A stretch of DNA of 64,000 bases from positions 1 through 64,000 of the forward strand of contig CAJTJG010000012.1 of NCBI GenBank assembly GCA_910576785.1, in the 5' to 3' direction. Source of the DNA: an uncultured Duncaniella sp. (GTDB lineage Bacteria; Bacteroidota; Bacteroidia; Bacteroidales; Muribaculaceae). A program made the position numbers and the translations under genes. How positions within the stretch are numbered: the stretch's first letter is position 1; every line of letters begins with the position of its first letter. The notes under the pieces were generated by a model, which did not search any database, was not told where the DNA came from, and saw only the letters and a program-made list of their open reading frames with translations. Shown piece by piece: positions 16,046-25,034 of this stretch.

Positions 16046-18049
16046 TTCATCGCATTCAAAATATCTGATTACGAGCATACTGCCGAGAGAGAACAGTATC
16101 GTACTATTTGCAACTTGCTTCGTTCTAAGTATGAAGCAAGCGATGAATTATGCGTATTCATAGCAAACTACAATATATTTGATTGCGAACTCGATGGAAT
16201 ATTAATCAAATCAGACGCTATAATTTCTATAGAATTTAAGAATTACGGAGGCGAAATTAAAGCCGTCGAAAATGGGCCATGGACACTTGCAGACGGAACG
16301 ATTATTAAAGGAGGTTCTCGAAAATCTGTATACCAACAAGCAAAGTTAAATCATGTGGCTCTAAAAAATGGCCTGAAAGAAGGACGGATTTTACCCAACA
16401 AGATGCTGAAAGATATTCCTTCTCTTGTCGTATTTTCGCAACCAATATTATTACAAAACGATCTATCAGAAAAGGTCAAAAGTTGGCTCCATGTTTGTGA
16501 TTCAAGTCATTTCATTGATAAAATCGAAGACATAACAACCACTAATTTCAATCTTTCTAATGAACAAATACTTGATTTAATCCCAAAACTTGGGCTTTTG
16601 GATGAATTCGTCGATTCACGTTTTTCTGTTGATGTGAATATCTTGCCTTCAAGATATGATATTCCGGATTATGAAGATATTGATAAGCCTATTGAAAACA
16701 TCCTTTCCCCACCCGGATCTGCACATATGACAACAGCTACTCAATTTAACAATTTTGAAAAAGAAGCTGATTCGATAAAGAATGAATATACTCAGTTTAT
16801 CGATGGACTTGTCCTGCCAGCGCTGGGATTGTCTGCAGATTATAAATTGATGGTAGTACATTATAGTGATTTTGAAACTATAATGGATAAGACATTACCG
16901 TTTAAATCCGAATATGTTGCCATTCTTCAGACAGAAAAAGCAGTTTCATATATTAATACACTGAAACGATTGTTCAATAAAGATGTGTTGTCCCTATCAT
17001 CAGGAGTAATCGTTTGGGGTGAGGGTGATTTTGAATTTGAAAATTATCAGAACTCCGAAGAAAAAATCAGAATCAAATCATGTCACATTCCAAAAAGACA
17101 GGAAACACCATACAGAGGTAATTCCATTGAGACAAAATTACCCTCGTGGCTTGATGACTTTATTTTCAAAAGGCTTAACGCCAAATATCAACCTTCTTTT
17201 ACCAGATTTTCTTATAATCTTGATTTGAATAAGGAAGAATGTAAAGTGTATCTTGGCACATATTTCCCTCGAAGTTTTGCTGAAGGTTTTGTGACTTTGG
17301 ATTCAATCTTGCATGACCCTTCAATCGTATCCATATTAGAATCTAAAAAGGTGGTAAGAATCCTTGATTTCGGGTGTGGAACAGGTGGTGAACTTTTTGG
17401 TTTCTTACACGCACTTGAGAATCATGTGGAATCAAATCTATCAATTAAAATAATAGGTATTGATGGTAACCACAATTCGCTCAGATTGCTCGAAAATATT
17501 ATTAACTGCTATAATTCAAGAGAACGGAACAAAGTTGAATTTGTTGTTGCTCCATGTTTCATTGAGTCTGAATCCGATTTATCGACAATATCCAACATCA
17601 TAGGCACAGATTTCGACTTCATAATAACATCAAAGGCTATAGGCGAATTTGAAAACAAAAAGCGTATTGAAGACAACGGATATGAATTCTTCGCAAAGAT
17701 TTTTGCACCACTATTATGCAAAACTGGAATCATGACCATCATAGATGTTACGACTAAAAATGAGCAAAATGGTCTATTCCTGCCACAGATTATGAACTTT
17801 GGTGTTAATACCTTCATATCTAAATCAAAGGGGCTTTTCAAATCGATTGCACCTTGTTCAGGTCAGACTTTACGTGGGCCTTGCAAACATAGCTGTTTCT
17901 ATAAAAAGGATGTATATATATCACATTCAGCAAAGGTTAAAGACCATAGTAAATTTGCAATGCGCCTTATAACTCGAAATGAACTAAACCTTGATGCAAC
18001 ACATGTCAGAGAGGTTTTCAACAACTCAGAATGTAAACTCTATAAATAA
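16040..18049 (+). CDS. NERD nuclease domain fused to an Rsm22-like methyltransferase
   Basis: 669 residues. Residues 10-140 are a NERD-type PD-(D/E)xK nuclease-like domain with Asp52 (ELDGILI), Glu65 and Lys67 (IEFKNYG). A linker region follows (200-400). Residues 430-640 are an SAM-dependent methyltransferase with motif I ILDFGCGTGGE and Asp475 in GIDGN. It ends with Cys606, Cys615 and Cys619 (APCSGQT...GPCKHSCF), a pattern like the iron-sulfur cysteines of Rsm22/METTL17 proteins. Such a nuclease-methylase fusion could mark and cut nucleic acid. It is the first gene of a four-gene operon with a helicase; the AT-rich codons differ from the mobilization genes. A defence role is inference. Confidence 0.75.
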   Translation: MSFIAFKISDYEHTAEREQYRTICNLLRSKYEASDELCVFIANYNIFDCELDGILIKSDAIISIEFKNYGGEIKAVENGPWTLADGTIIKGGSRKSVYQQAKLNHVALKNGLKEGRILPNKMLKDIPSLVVFSQPILLQNDLSEKVKSWLHVCDSSHFIDKIEDITTTNFNLSNEQILDLIPKLGLLDEFVDSRFSVDVNILPSRYDIPDYEDIDKPIENILSPPGSAHMTTATQFNNFEKEADSIKNEYTQFIDGLVLPALGLSADYKLMVVHYSDFETIMDKTLPFKSEYVAILQTEKAVSYINTLKRLFNKDVLSLSSGVIVWGEGDFEFENYQNSEEKIRIKSCHIPKRQETPYRGNSIETKLPSWLDDFIFKRLNAKYQPSFTRFSYNLDLNKEECKVYLGTYFPRSFAEGFVTLDSILHDPSIVSILESKKVVRILDFGCGTGGELFGFLHALENHVESNLSIKIIGIDGNHNSLRLLENIINCYNSRERNKVEFVVAPCFIESESDLSTISNIIGTDFDFIITSKAIGEFENKKRIEDNGYEFFAKIFAPLLCKTGIMTIIDVTTKNEQNGLFLPQIMNFGVNTFISKSKGLFKSIAPCSGQTLRGPCKHSCFYKKDVYISHSAKVKDHSKFAMRLITRNELNLDATHVREVFNNSECKLYK

Positions 18050-18060
18050 AAGACAATATA

Positions 18061-19083
18061 ATGCCTGAATCTGATTTTTATATCGATTACGCGAGTTTGG
18101 ATGATTTCCAACGCCAACTCATTGACAAAAAGAACAATCGTTCAATGGTTGTGACTGGAAGCGCGGGAAGTGGCAAATCGCTGATTGCGTTACATAAGGC
18201 CAAACAGTTGGCGGCATCTGGAGATAGCTATGCTATAATAGTATATACTAAAACTTTGCGAAAATACTTTGAAGACGGGATGAGGTCACTCGGTCTTAGA
18301 AACGTCTCACACTATCATCTATGGCGACATAACAAACGCAAAGTGAAGTATATGATTGTTGACGAGTGCCAAGATTTCACTCGTGAACAGATTGATGAGA
18401 TTCGTGAGTACGGTGAGTATTGTTTCTTCTTCGGAGATTCAGCACAATCCATTATGGGGTTCAGCACACCTACTCAATCCGTGGAGGATACTGCACATCT
18501 CCTTGGAGTTTCCGCAGATCCTCTATATTTCAATTATCGTTTAACCAAGGCCATTGCACGTCTTGGGGAACCAGTCGGTCAAGTGGAAGACCTTGAGCTA
18601 AAATGCAAACGTGACGGAGAGAAACCAAACCTTATTCTTGCACGGAATTTTGATGAACAGCTTGACAAAATAGCGGAAATCATTAAGAACAGGTCTCTCA
18701 CTAATGTAGGAATATTACTACCATTTAACACCAACGATAAGGGTCAGATGTCTGTAGAGTACGTAAAGAACTATCTCAAGCAGAAAGGTGTTACTTGTGA
18801 GTTTAAGTATAATGCCAATCAAGAGACAGAAATGGATTTGGATTTCCATTCTAACAACCCCAAGATAATGACATGGTGGTGTGCCAAAGGCCTCCAATTC
18901 AAGGATGTCTTTATCCCCGGTTGCGAAATGTCGTTCTCTCCAGACAAACGCGCGGCTCTCTACGTTGCAATGACACGATGCAGCGAACGTCTATATATTG
19001 GATATTCGGGGACTTTATGTGATTTTTTTCCGAATCCATCTTCCCCTATTTACAACTCGTCCGATGATGACGATGTTATTTGA
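18061..19083 (+). CDS. Compact superfamily 1 (UvrD/Rep-like) helicase
   Basis: 340 residues, about half the length of UvrD. Visible motifs are a Q-motif (DDFQRQL), Walker A GSAGSGKS (33-40), Walker B VDECQDF (100-106), motif III FGDSAQS, motif IV NYRLTKAI, the WCAKGLQFKDV region and motif VI YVAMTRCSERLYI. It lacks the large 1B/2B domains. NERD domains are often fused to or beside such helicases, so it likely works with the preceding nuclease fusion; the genes are 11 bp apart. It should act on DNA, or less likely RNA. Confidence 0.88.
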   Translation: MPESDFYIDYASLDDFQRQLIDKKNNRSMVVTGSAGSGKSLIALHKAKQLAASGDSYAIIVYTKTLRKYFEDGMRSLGLRNVSHYHLWRHNKRKVKYMIVDECQDFTREQIDEIREYGEYCFFFGDSAQSIMGFSTPTQSVEDTAHLLGVSADPLYFNYRLTKAIARLGEPVGQVEDLELKCKRDGEKPNLILARNFDEQLDKIAEIIKNRSLTNVGILLPFNTNDKGQMSVEYVKNYLKQKGVTCEFKYNANQETEMDLDFHSNNPKIMTWWCAKGLQFKDVFIPGCEMSFSPDKRAALYVAMTRCSERLYIGYSGTLCDFFPNPSSPIYNSSDDDDVI

Positions 19084-19088
19084 ATAAT

Positions 19089-21482
19089 ATGAAGCTATAT
19101 ATACCAACCTCATCTCTTAACGCTGACAGTATTCTTTCGTGTGAATGTGTTACTCCCGCTCGTGAATGTAGAAAGCGTGAGTTCGGATATTCACACTTTG
19201 AACCCTTAGAGGAGTTGCAGCAGTTTGATTACTGCACCTTAGCATTTTCTAAGGTGCCGAGATTTAACATCTATGATGATACTCGTGTAAATTATCGCAT
19301 GGTGGTTGAGATTGACCTTACTTCTCCAGAGGAGAATGGGCTTTCCTTTGTGGGCACATGCGATGACACAGATATTTTTGCTACAGCAAATCCAATCCAC
19401 TTATCGCCGGCTAATACAAGACTTCTCTTTTATAAGAGAGACGAAATGGACTATGTCTATCATAACTGTTCAGATAGCGCGAAGTGTAAACTTTTTGAAT
19501 TCTTCAAATACAGATTTAGTGGCGTAAAACCGTCTGAACAAGGGGCTATCCTTACGAATTGTGTGGATAACATCAACATTCAAAATGTTGAAGCAGCGTA
19601 TTCCGAAAATGCCTACAACAAGGTAAAGGGCTTCATTTGGGGATACGCAATAGGTTGTATGCTTTCTCGGACTTCAGAAACCGCAAACCTCCTTAGAATC
19701 CAGAAAAGAATCTACGACATAATATCATCTACAAGGAATGACGCATTTATCCCAGATGCATTGAAATCTGAATTGGTCGCACTGGATTCAGAATATACTA
19801 AATTCGACCCGATACAACGCCTTGCTAAATCAAGGTGGAATGAATATTTGAAAACCGTCATTTCAAATCAACCTGAATTTAGCACTGAAGTAACATCAGT
19901 TAATATTGACCAGTTGCTTAGAGATCTTGGTGTTGAGACAGCTGCAAAATCAAAATTCCTTTCAGCGCAAAATCTTACTCTTCGGAAACCTCTCAGTTCA
20001 TATTCGCTCATTGGCACTAAAGGTTATGAGCAATATAATCAGGAACTTGCCACGCATACTAAGACTTCCATCTTTCATGAAAACAAGGAACGGCTTAAAC
20101 ATCTATCCTTCAAAGACTCTCTAGATGTTGACCGAGCTTCTTTTAATACGGTAATGCTCTCAACTGAAAATGAGGAAAGTGATTTATTCAATAAAATCCT
20201 ATATCGTATTATATGGGATAATCTCATCCCATCCCTTGAAGAAATACGTATTAACCGTAAAGATGTGGCAGTCAATGTTGTTAAGACATTGAAGGCAATA
20301 ATAGAGGATAGAGGTATCCAGTGGCAGGACTCAGAGGTACAAGCATACTTTGACCGAATGAGAAAAAACATTAGCAAGTACGAACCGTTTGAACTTACGG
20401 ATATTTCAGATTCGGTTTTACAGAGTGTTGCTGCTTTTCTCCTTAAGGGTGAAGACTATGAAAGCCTAAAATCATATCTTGAGGTCAATGCAATATGCAA
20501 CTATAGATATGCACTTGCTATGTGGGGAGCTATGATTGGCTATGTGTCAATCCCTCGCTCGTTATTCGATGGATTTAATCGTTCATCAGTTGTCACTCTT
20601 TACCACCAAGTGGAAAGTGTTCTTGGTAACTCTGATTTTATACTTTCCTGCTCGGAAGTACAACAAACTACGCCGACGCCACCACTACAGTCTGAATGTC
20701 GAAAAGGCACGCAGGATATTACCTCTAACGAATCCCCGGATAGATTTCGGAGGAGAGTAATATCTTTCTTTGAATCTACGATTGTTAAAAATCAAAAGAA
20801 AGACAAACGAGAAAGTTTACGAGCGGGATTATACCGTGCTTTAGATGAATTCGGCAAAGATACAAATCCGATAAAATTTGTATCTTTGCTGAACGATTTC
20901 GTAGAGTATGGCTGGAAACCGACTCTAAAACCATGGCAAACTCTACGTGATTACATCGCTCCGGATTATGTTGCTAAAACATCGCGAGACAAGCATATGG
21001 GCAGTGAGTTACAAGCGGTTAAACCAAGTGCTCAACCATGTTTACCCTTTGAGAACGATGTTAAAGGACATAGGGACAACAAATCACAGAGTCCTTCAAG
21101 CAGCTTTGGCCAAATATGGCAAGGAACAAAGGAATTTTTCTCAAGGAAAGATAGAAGAGAGTCTGCTCCTATGGCAAACGGTTTTTCCCGAAATAATAAG
21201 GACAACGATACCAATATATTGGTTTTTGTGTTCGATGAAAACATCTGGAAATATTTGCAGAGCATTATCCCCATCGAATTATGGGATGATGTTCATAGAG
21301 ACCTTAAGTGGTTCCAAGATGAATATGCAAAGGGGAAGAATTCTCAATATTATGCAAAGGCAAGCAGGGAAAACACAGCGACGATTGATGCTTTTGGCCG
21401 GTATTTGGCAAAAAAGAAGTACGCAGCTAAAATATTGATTCCAGATATTATTGAATTTCTGAAAAAATTTTATGTCAGATAA
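19089..21482 (+). CDS. Large protein of unknown family in the nuclease/helicase operon
   Basis: 797 residues from ATG 19089. A TTG at 19080 would overlap the helicase stop and is less likely. I do not recognise a domain. The first 130 residues are mixed alpha/beta (MKLYIPTSSLNADSILS... and YRMVVEIDLT), residues 170-530 look helical, about 545-570 and 640-690 are low-complexity linkers, and the C-terminal 110 residues form a compact region (ILVFVFDENIWKYL...). There are no membrane segments or signal peptide. It lies between the helicase and the DUF1848 gene, overlapping the latter by 11 bp, so it should be a stoichiometric partner, perhaps a sensor or scaffold. Confidence 0.7.
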   Translation: MKLYIPTSSLNADSILSCECVTPARECRKREFGYSHFEPLEELQQFDYCTLAFSKVPRFNIYDDTRVNYRMVVEIDLTSPEENGLSFVGTCDDTDIFATANPIHLSPANTRLLFYKRDEMDYVYHNCSDSAKCKLFEFFKYRFSGVKPSEQGAILTNCVDNINIQNVEAAYSENAYNKVKGFIWGYAIGCMLSRTSETANLLRIQKRIYDIISSTRNDAFIPDALKSELVALDSEYTKFDPIQRLAKSRWNEYLKTVISNQPEFSTEVTSVNIDQLLRDLGVETAAKSKFLSAQNLTLRKPLSSYSLIGTKGYEQYNQELATHTKTSIFHENKERLKHLSFKDSLDVDRASFNTVMLSTENEESDLFNKILYRIIWDNLIPSLEEIRINRKDVAVNVVKTLKAIIEDRGIQWQDSEVQAYFDRMRKNISKYEPFELTDISDSVLQSVAAFLLKGEDYESLKSYLEVNAICNYRYALAMWGAMIGYVSIPRSLFDGFNRSSVVTLYHQVESVLGNSDFILSCSEVQQTTPTPPLQSECRKGTQDITSNESPDRFRRRVISFFESTIVKNQKKDKRESLRAGLYRALDEFGKDTNPIKFVSLLNDFVEYGWKPTLKPWQTLRDYIAPDYVAKTSRDKHMGSELQAVKPSAQPCLPFENDVKGHRDNKSQSPSSSFGQIWQGTKEFFSRKDRRESAPMANGFSRNNKDNDTNILVFVFDENIWKYLQSIIPIELWDDVHRDLKWFQDEYAKGKNSQYYAKASRENTATIDAFGRYLAKKKYAAKILIPDIIEFLKKFYVR

Positions 21483-22521
21483 AGTTATTGTCATAACGGA
21501 CTCCGGCAATAAGGTTGAGGCATCTGCTCCGGTTATCATATCTGCAAGCCGTTCAACAGATATTCCGGCTTTCTTTTCCAAATGGTTCTTTAACCGTATG
21601 GAAAGGGGATATTGTACTTGGATAAATCCATTCAACCAACAAAAACAGTATATTTCCTTTTCCAAATGTAAGGTAGTTGTGTTTTGGACTAAGAATCCGG
21701 AGCCAATTATTCCGTATCTTCATATTCTTGATGAATTAGGCATTCATTACTATTTTCAAGTCACTCTTAATGATTATATTAATGAAGAACTTGAGCCAAA
21801 TCTTCCTCCTATTAAATCACGTATTGAAGCCTTCAAGAAATTGTCCGATTTAATTGGCCCTGATAGAATAATATGGAGATTCGACCCTATACTTATATGT
21901 TCGGGTATTTCGCCACGCTCCATTTTGACAAAAGTTTGGCATATCGGTAATCAACTTAAAGGCTATACTCGCAAGCTCGTTTTCAGTTTTGTTGATATAA
22001 AAGCTTATCGCAAGGTTCAAAACAACCTCGTTAAAGAAACTACTTTTTTTACAAAAGAGAACGTCGAAAATGGTGAAGGCACCGAAGAACAGCGAAAAGA
22101 AATTATAGACGGACTTGTAAAACTTCGCGAAATTTGGAAACAGAGTGACTGGGAATTAACTCTCGCGACTTGTGCTGAATCCATAGAACTGGATGCATTG
22201 GGGATAGAACATAATCGTTGCATCGATGACCGTTTAATGGAACGAGTATTCGCTGATGACAAGGAATTGTTATATTACTTGAGAACCGGCGAGCTTCCGA
22301 AGCCTGATTTATTCGGAGATATACCTGAAATACCTAAAAAACAAAAGAATATTAAAGATAAAGGGCAAAGAAAGCTGTGTGGATGTATGATAAGTAAGGA
22401 CATTGGCATGTATAACACATGTCGTCACTTCTGTGTTTATTGCTACGCCAATACAAGTAAAAAAGTAGTGTTAGATAATGCTTTAAAACATTCAGATGAA
22501 AGCGAAAGCATAATAAATTAG
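21472..22521 (+). CDS. DUF1848 family protein with C-terminal iron-sulfur cysteines
   Basis: 349 residues. The N-terminal VIISASRSTDIPAFFSKWF and VVFWTKNP are hallmark stretches of DUF1848. Near the C-terminus Cys303, Cys305, Cys317, Cys321 and Cys324 (CGCMISKDIGMYNTC...CVYCYAN) form a likely 4Fe-4S site. The family has a barrel fold reminiscent of spore photoproduct lyase-type radical SAM enzymes, but no function is established. It is last in the operon, its ATG overlapping the preceding stop, and a strong terminator follows. Its presence adds a redox or radical step to the nuclease/methylase/helicase set. Confidence 0.82.
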   Translation: MSDKVIVITDSGNKVEASAPVIISASRSTDIPAFFSKWFFNRMERGYCTWINPFNQQKQYISFSKCKVVVFWTKNPEPIIPYLHILDELGIHYYFQVTLNDYINEELEPNLPPIKSRIEAFKKLSDLIGPDRIIWRFDPILICSGISPRSILTKVWHIGNQLKGYTRKLVFSFVDIKAYRKVQNNLVKETTFFTKENVENGEGTEEQRKEIIDGLVKLREIWKQSDWELTLATCAESIELDALGIEHNRCIDDRLMERVFADDKELLYYLRTGELPKPDLFGDIPEIPKKQKNIKDKGQRKLCGCMISKDIGMYNTCRHFCVYCYANTSKKVVLDNALKHSDESESIIN

Positions 22522-22539
22522 GAACCCATCAAAATACTC

Positions 22540-22583
22540 GGTTAGGTTTAGCTCTTAACAAAATCCCCGAGCTAAATCTAACC
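22540..22583 (+). terminator. Terminator of the cargo operon
   Basis: GGTTAGGTTTAGCTC (22540-22554) pairs with GAGCTAAATCTAACC (22569-22583) with one mismatch, followed by a T-rich tract. Confidence 0.75.
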
Positions 22584-22848
22584 TTCTTATATAGACCCTT
22601 AAAAAGAAAAGCGACCAATGATAAAAGAACGGCAAGAATAATAAGTTGTTCTTGTTGATAAGGCTGACGATGACTTTTATAATTCTATCTTTCTCTTCTG
22701 CGCGGCTTTCGGCAATCATGAGGGTAAGGACCACGAGGGTGTTGTCGGCGATGCGCTTGGTGCCATCTTTGTTGTAGAGAATCCCGTTGCCGTTGAGAAG
22801 ACACAAGAATAGCAAAGTAATTCCAGCGAAATCTCGCAACGTATACAC
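22555..22848 (-). CDS. Doubtful small ORF with hydrophobic ends
   Basis: 97 residues with a hydrophobic start (FAGITLLFLCLLNG), a charged middle (RIADNTLVVLTLMIAESRAEEKDRI) and a hydrophobic end. Codon use in the middle looks protein-like. Its last codons run through the cargo operon's terminator hairpin, which suggests a truncated or decayed gene. No family recognised. The rest of 22849-23082 holds nothing I can support. Confidence 0.3.
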   Translation of the reverse strand: MYTLRDFAGITLLFLCLLNGNGILYNKDGTKRIADNTLVVLTLMIAESRAEEKDRIIKVIVSLINKNNLLFLPFFYHWSLFFLRVYIRRLDLARGFC

Positions 22849-23082
22849 TGAAGGCCGAGTATTTTTTCATATTTCACAACAACTAAAAGTCAACAATGAC
22901 CTCTCGCCATCTCTGTCAAAAACGAAACGAATACATCGCCTCCATCTCTGATGAATTGGTTTTCTCCTAACTCACCCCTGAAAGTTCATTGTCTCCTTTA
23001 ACTAAATCCAAACTACAAATATTAGAAATCTAAATTATATCTTATAAAACTCAATCAACCTTTCCCTTTGAGGTTAAACTCC

Positions 23083-23658
23083 TTAGAGTAGATCTATTTT
23101 ATCGGGTAAGCCAATTCTAGAAAGATAGTATGCAAATCGTTGGCTGATTTTTTCGCGATATAAATCATCAATACTACATACCCTCTTATCAAGATTATTA
23201 TTGATATACTCTGTACTGACTGTATAAAAATGCTTAAAATCAATAACTAAATCTGGAAAGAGGCCCTTGTCTTCAAAGTGTAAAAAATGAAATCTAGGAT
23301 CCTCGTTGTTCATGATCTTTTTTCCGTCTGTTTTCTTGGGATTATAATTTTGTCCTGTTTGAAAAATTTCACCCCAATGTTTTCCTTGTCTAAATAAATC
23401 AAAATTAAAGACAGGTGCAAAAATCAGATGAAGCAATCGACAATCTTTGTTTGATGATGGATTCTGTTTATCTCTACTGTCACTATTTAAGTCACAATCT
23501 TGATTCAAACAAATCATCAAAGGGAATTTTAGTGAAACAACCTCTATTCCATTGCAATTCGGAATGACGTCCTGTACCACTTCTAAATCATGAAAAATAT
23601 CACATTGGCTTACCCTGGTCAATGGGGTGTTTCTCGTCTTTGCCGATATTTGCGTCAT
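23083..23658 (-). CDS. Unknown protein with a CLNQDCDL motif, TIGR04255-associated
   Basis: 191 residues if the ATG at 23658 is used. That start lies 59 bp inside the upstream 60-residue gene, so a later non-ATG start near VSQCDIFHDLEV is possible. The line FPLMICLNQDCDLNSDS is a recognisable motif of a family of short proteins found beside mobile-element modules; Cys and Asp there may bind metal. Function unknown. It is the last of three minus-strand genes with overlapping ends, so it is probably one functional set. Confidence 0.55.
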   Translation of the reverse strand: MTQISAKTRNTPLTRVSQCDIFHDLEVVQDVIPNCNGIEVVSLKFPLMICLNQDCDLNSDSRDKQNPSSNKDCRLLHLIFAPVFNFDLFRQGKHWGEIFQTGQNYNPKKTDGKKIMNNEDPRFHFLHFEDKGLFPDLVIDFKHFYTVSTEYINNNLDKRVCSIDDLYREKISQRFAYYLSRIGLPDKIDLL

Positions 23659-23782
23659 AACTTACCTTATAAAGTCTTATTATTCTTTGAGGCTTAGCGT
23701 CTGGATTGTATACAAATTCAGTTTGATCCTTAGGTAGGTCCTCAAGGAAATCAGTAATTATATCTTCATTATTTTCATTCAT
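23600..23782 (-). CDS. Small acidic protein between two unknown genes
   Basis: 60 residues, acidic at the start (MNENNEDIITDFLEDLPKD), with no recognised domain. Its start overlaps the stop of the TIGR04255-type gene by 4 bp (ATGA) and its end overlaps the next gene by 59 bp. This tight nesting supports it being real, but a frameshift joining it to the next gene is also possible. Confidence 0.5.
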   Translation of the reverse strand: MNENNEDIITDFLEDLPKDQTEFVYNPDAKPQRIIRLYKVSYDANIGKDEKHPIDQGKPM

Positions 23783-24516
23783 TTCAAAGACTCTAAATAT
23801 TTATCACGGATATATGAAATAAAGGTCTCATATGCAAGATGGTTATACCTCCTAATAAATTCATTCCAATTGTCAATTGAAATGAGACCAGAGCAATAGA
23901 CATCAATATCTAAAGTAATATCGTAATTTGCTATTATAGAGGGATAGAATTTGTTAAATACACCAAATTGAACTCGAGACATACAATCTTCATGCTGGAA
24001 TTCCTGAATAAAAATGGATCTAGCTATATTGTCATGAGAAAGTGAGTCTTTAACACTCTTTGCATCAGACGCATTTAAAATTTTAGATATATCTGATATT
24101 TTTTCGCAAGGGAAAACGTTAATATACCTTAGACCAATTCTTTCAGAATTAAGCCCGGGATTGGTTGAAGTAAGAATACTTATGATTTTCGCAATTCGAT
24201 TCTTGTAAATCGAATTGTCTTCGTATTTGTTTGACTCAATTGTAATACATTTCTGAAAAGAGTCAAGCGTTAATTTTACACCAGGCGATTTTAGGACGAA
24301 TTTTATATAGTCTTCTTTGTTCACCTGTCCTGCATTAATATTAACGCAATAATTAACGTGTAACTCTGTTTGAGTCGTACTATAGTCGTCTGCAAGTATT
24401 TCAGATAAATTTCTGAAATCTATTACAGCACTTTTCTCAAGATCAATCCTCAAGAGAAATTGACTCACTTTATTCTTTTTGAGAGTTCTTTCATTCATGG
24501 TTTTGAGATTTGTCAT
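23779..24516 (-). CDS. TIGR04255-type protein
   Basis: 245 residues. It contains the phrase SERIGLRYINVF, which fits the sporadically distributed TIGR04255 family, and a C-terminal helical end. The family has no established function but appears mostly on mobile elements and in defence-type islands. It heads a three-gene operon (245, 60 and 191 residues). The AT-rich codon use differs from the neighbouring Doc/RhuM genes, so the trio was probably acquired as a unit. Confidence 0.65.
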   Translation of the reverse strand: MTNLKTMNERTLKKNKVSQFLLRIDLEKSAVIDFRNLSEILADDYSTTQTELHVNYCVNINAGQVNKEDYIKFVLKSPGVKLTLDSFQKCITIESNKYEDNSIYKNRIAKIISILTSTNPGLNSERIGLRYINVFPCEKISDISKILNASDAKSVKDSLSHDNIARSIFIQEFQHEDCMSRVQFGVFNKFYPSIIANYDITLDIDVYCSGLISIDNWNEFIRRYNHLAYETFISYIRDKYLESLK

Positions 24517-24572
24517 GCAAATATAGGTATTTGTTTCTATATAGATGCAAAATTTTTCAAATATATAACTAT

Positions 24573-25034
24573 TTAGACTATCTCTTCGTCATTGATTGCG
24601 TAAATAATGTCGAGTTTAAGGTCTTCGGGGTAGTCCTCGTTTGCCATATAACAGGTGATGATGCGTTGAAGCAGGTCTTTGTCGATGCGTCCTGCGGCAA
24701 CGTGGTATATGATTGCCTCCATGCACTGCATGAAGTTGCAGGCGTGCCAGTAATAACCGTTATGCACAAGAAACCAGACTCCGATTGTCAGAGCCACGCG
24801 CTTGTTGGAGTCCTCGAAGTAATGACCTGTGCATAAGCCGAACACAAGATATGTGAGTTTGTCAACGAAAGTAGGATAATACAGGTCATTCTGAACGAAG
24901 TCAAGCACTTTTCTGATTCCTCCTTCATCTTTCACGCCTTGCAGACCGCCTCCGCTTGCGGCAACGGTCTTGGCATAGACCACGAGAGCCTCATCGTAGT
25001 CTATGTACTTCAGTTCCTCATTCCTCATCATCAT
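24573..25034 (-). CDS. Doc/Fic-family toxin-like protein
   Basis: 153 residues. The Fic/Doc signature HYFEDSNKRVAL matches HxFx(D/E)xNKR, with its catalytic His and NKR. The family modifies target proteins such as EF-Tu by phosphorylation or AMPylation. The start overlaps the upstream RhuM-like gene by 17 bp, so the two form a coupled pair like a toxin and its partner, probably aiding element maintenance. Confidence 0.85.
   Translation of the reverse strand: MMMRNEELKYIDYDEALVVYAKTVAASGGGLQGVKDEGGIRKVLDFVQNDLYYPTFVDKLTYLVFGLCTGHYFEDSNKRVALTIGVWFLVHNGYYWHACNFMQCMEAIIYHVAAGRIDKDLLQRIITCYMANEDYPEDLKLDIIYAINDEEIV

Noticed and set aside
16040..18049. Plain restriction-modification enzyme
   Set aside because: No DNA-methylase catalytic motif (DPPY, NPPF or PCQ) or specificity domain is seen; the methylase part is Rsm22-like.
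21472..22521. Spore photoproduct lyase
   Set aside because: The canonical radical SAM CxxxCxxC is not at the N-terminus; the sequence fits DUF1848.
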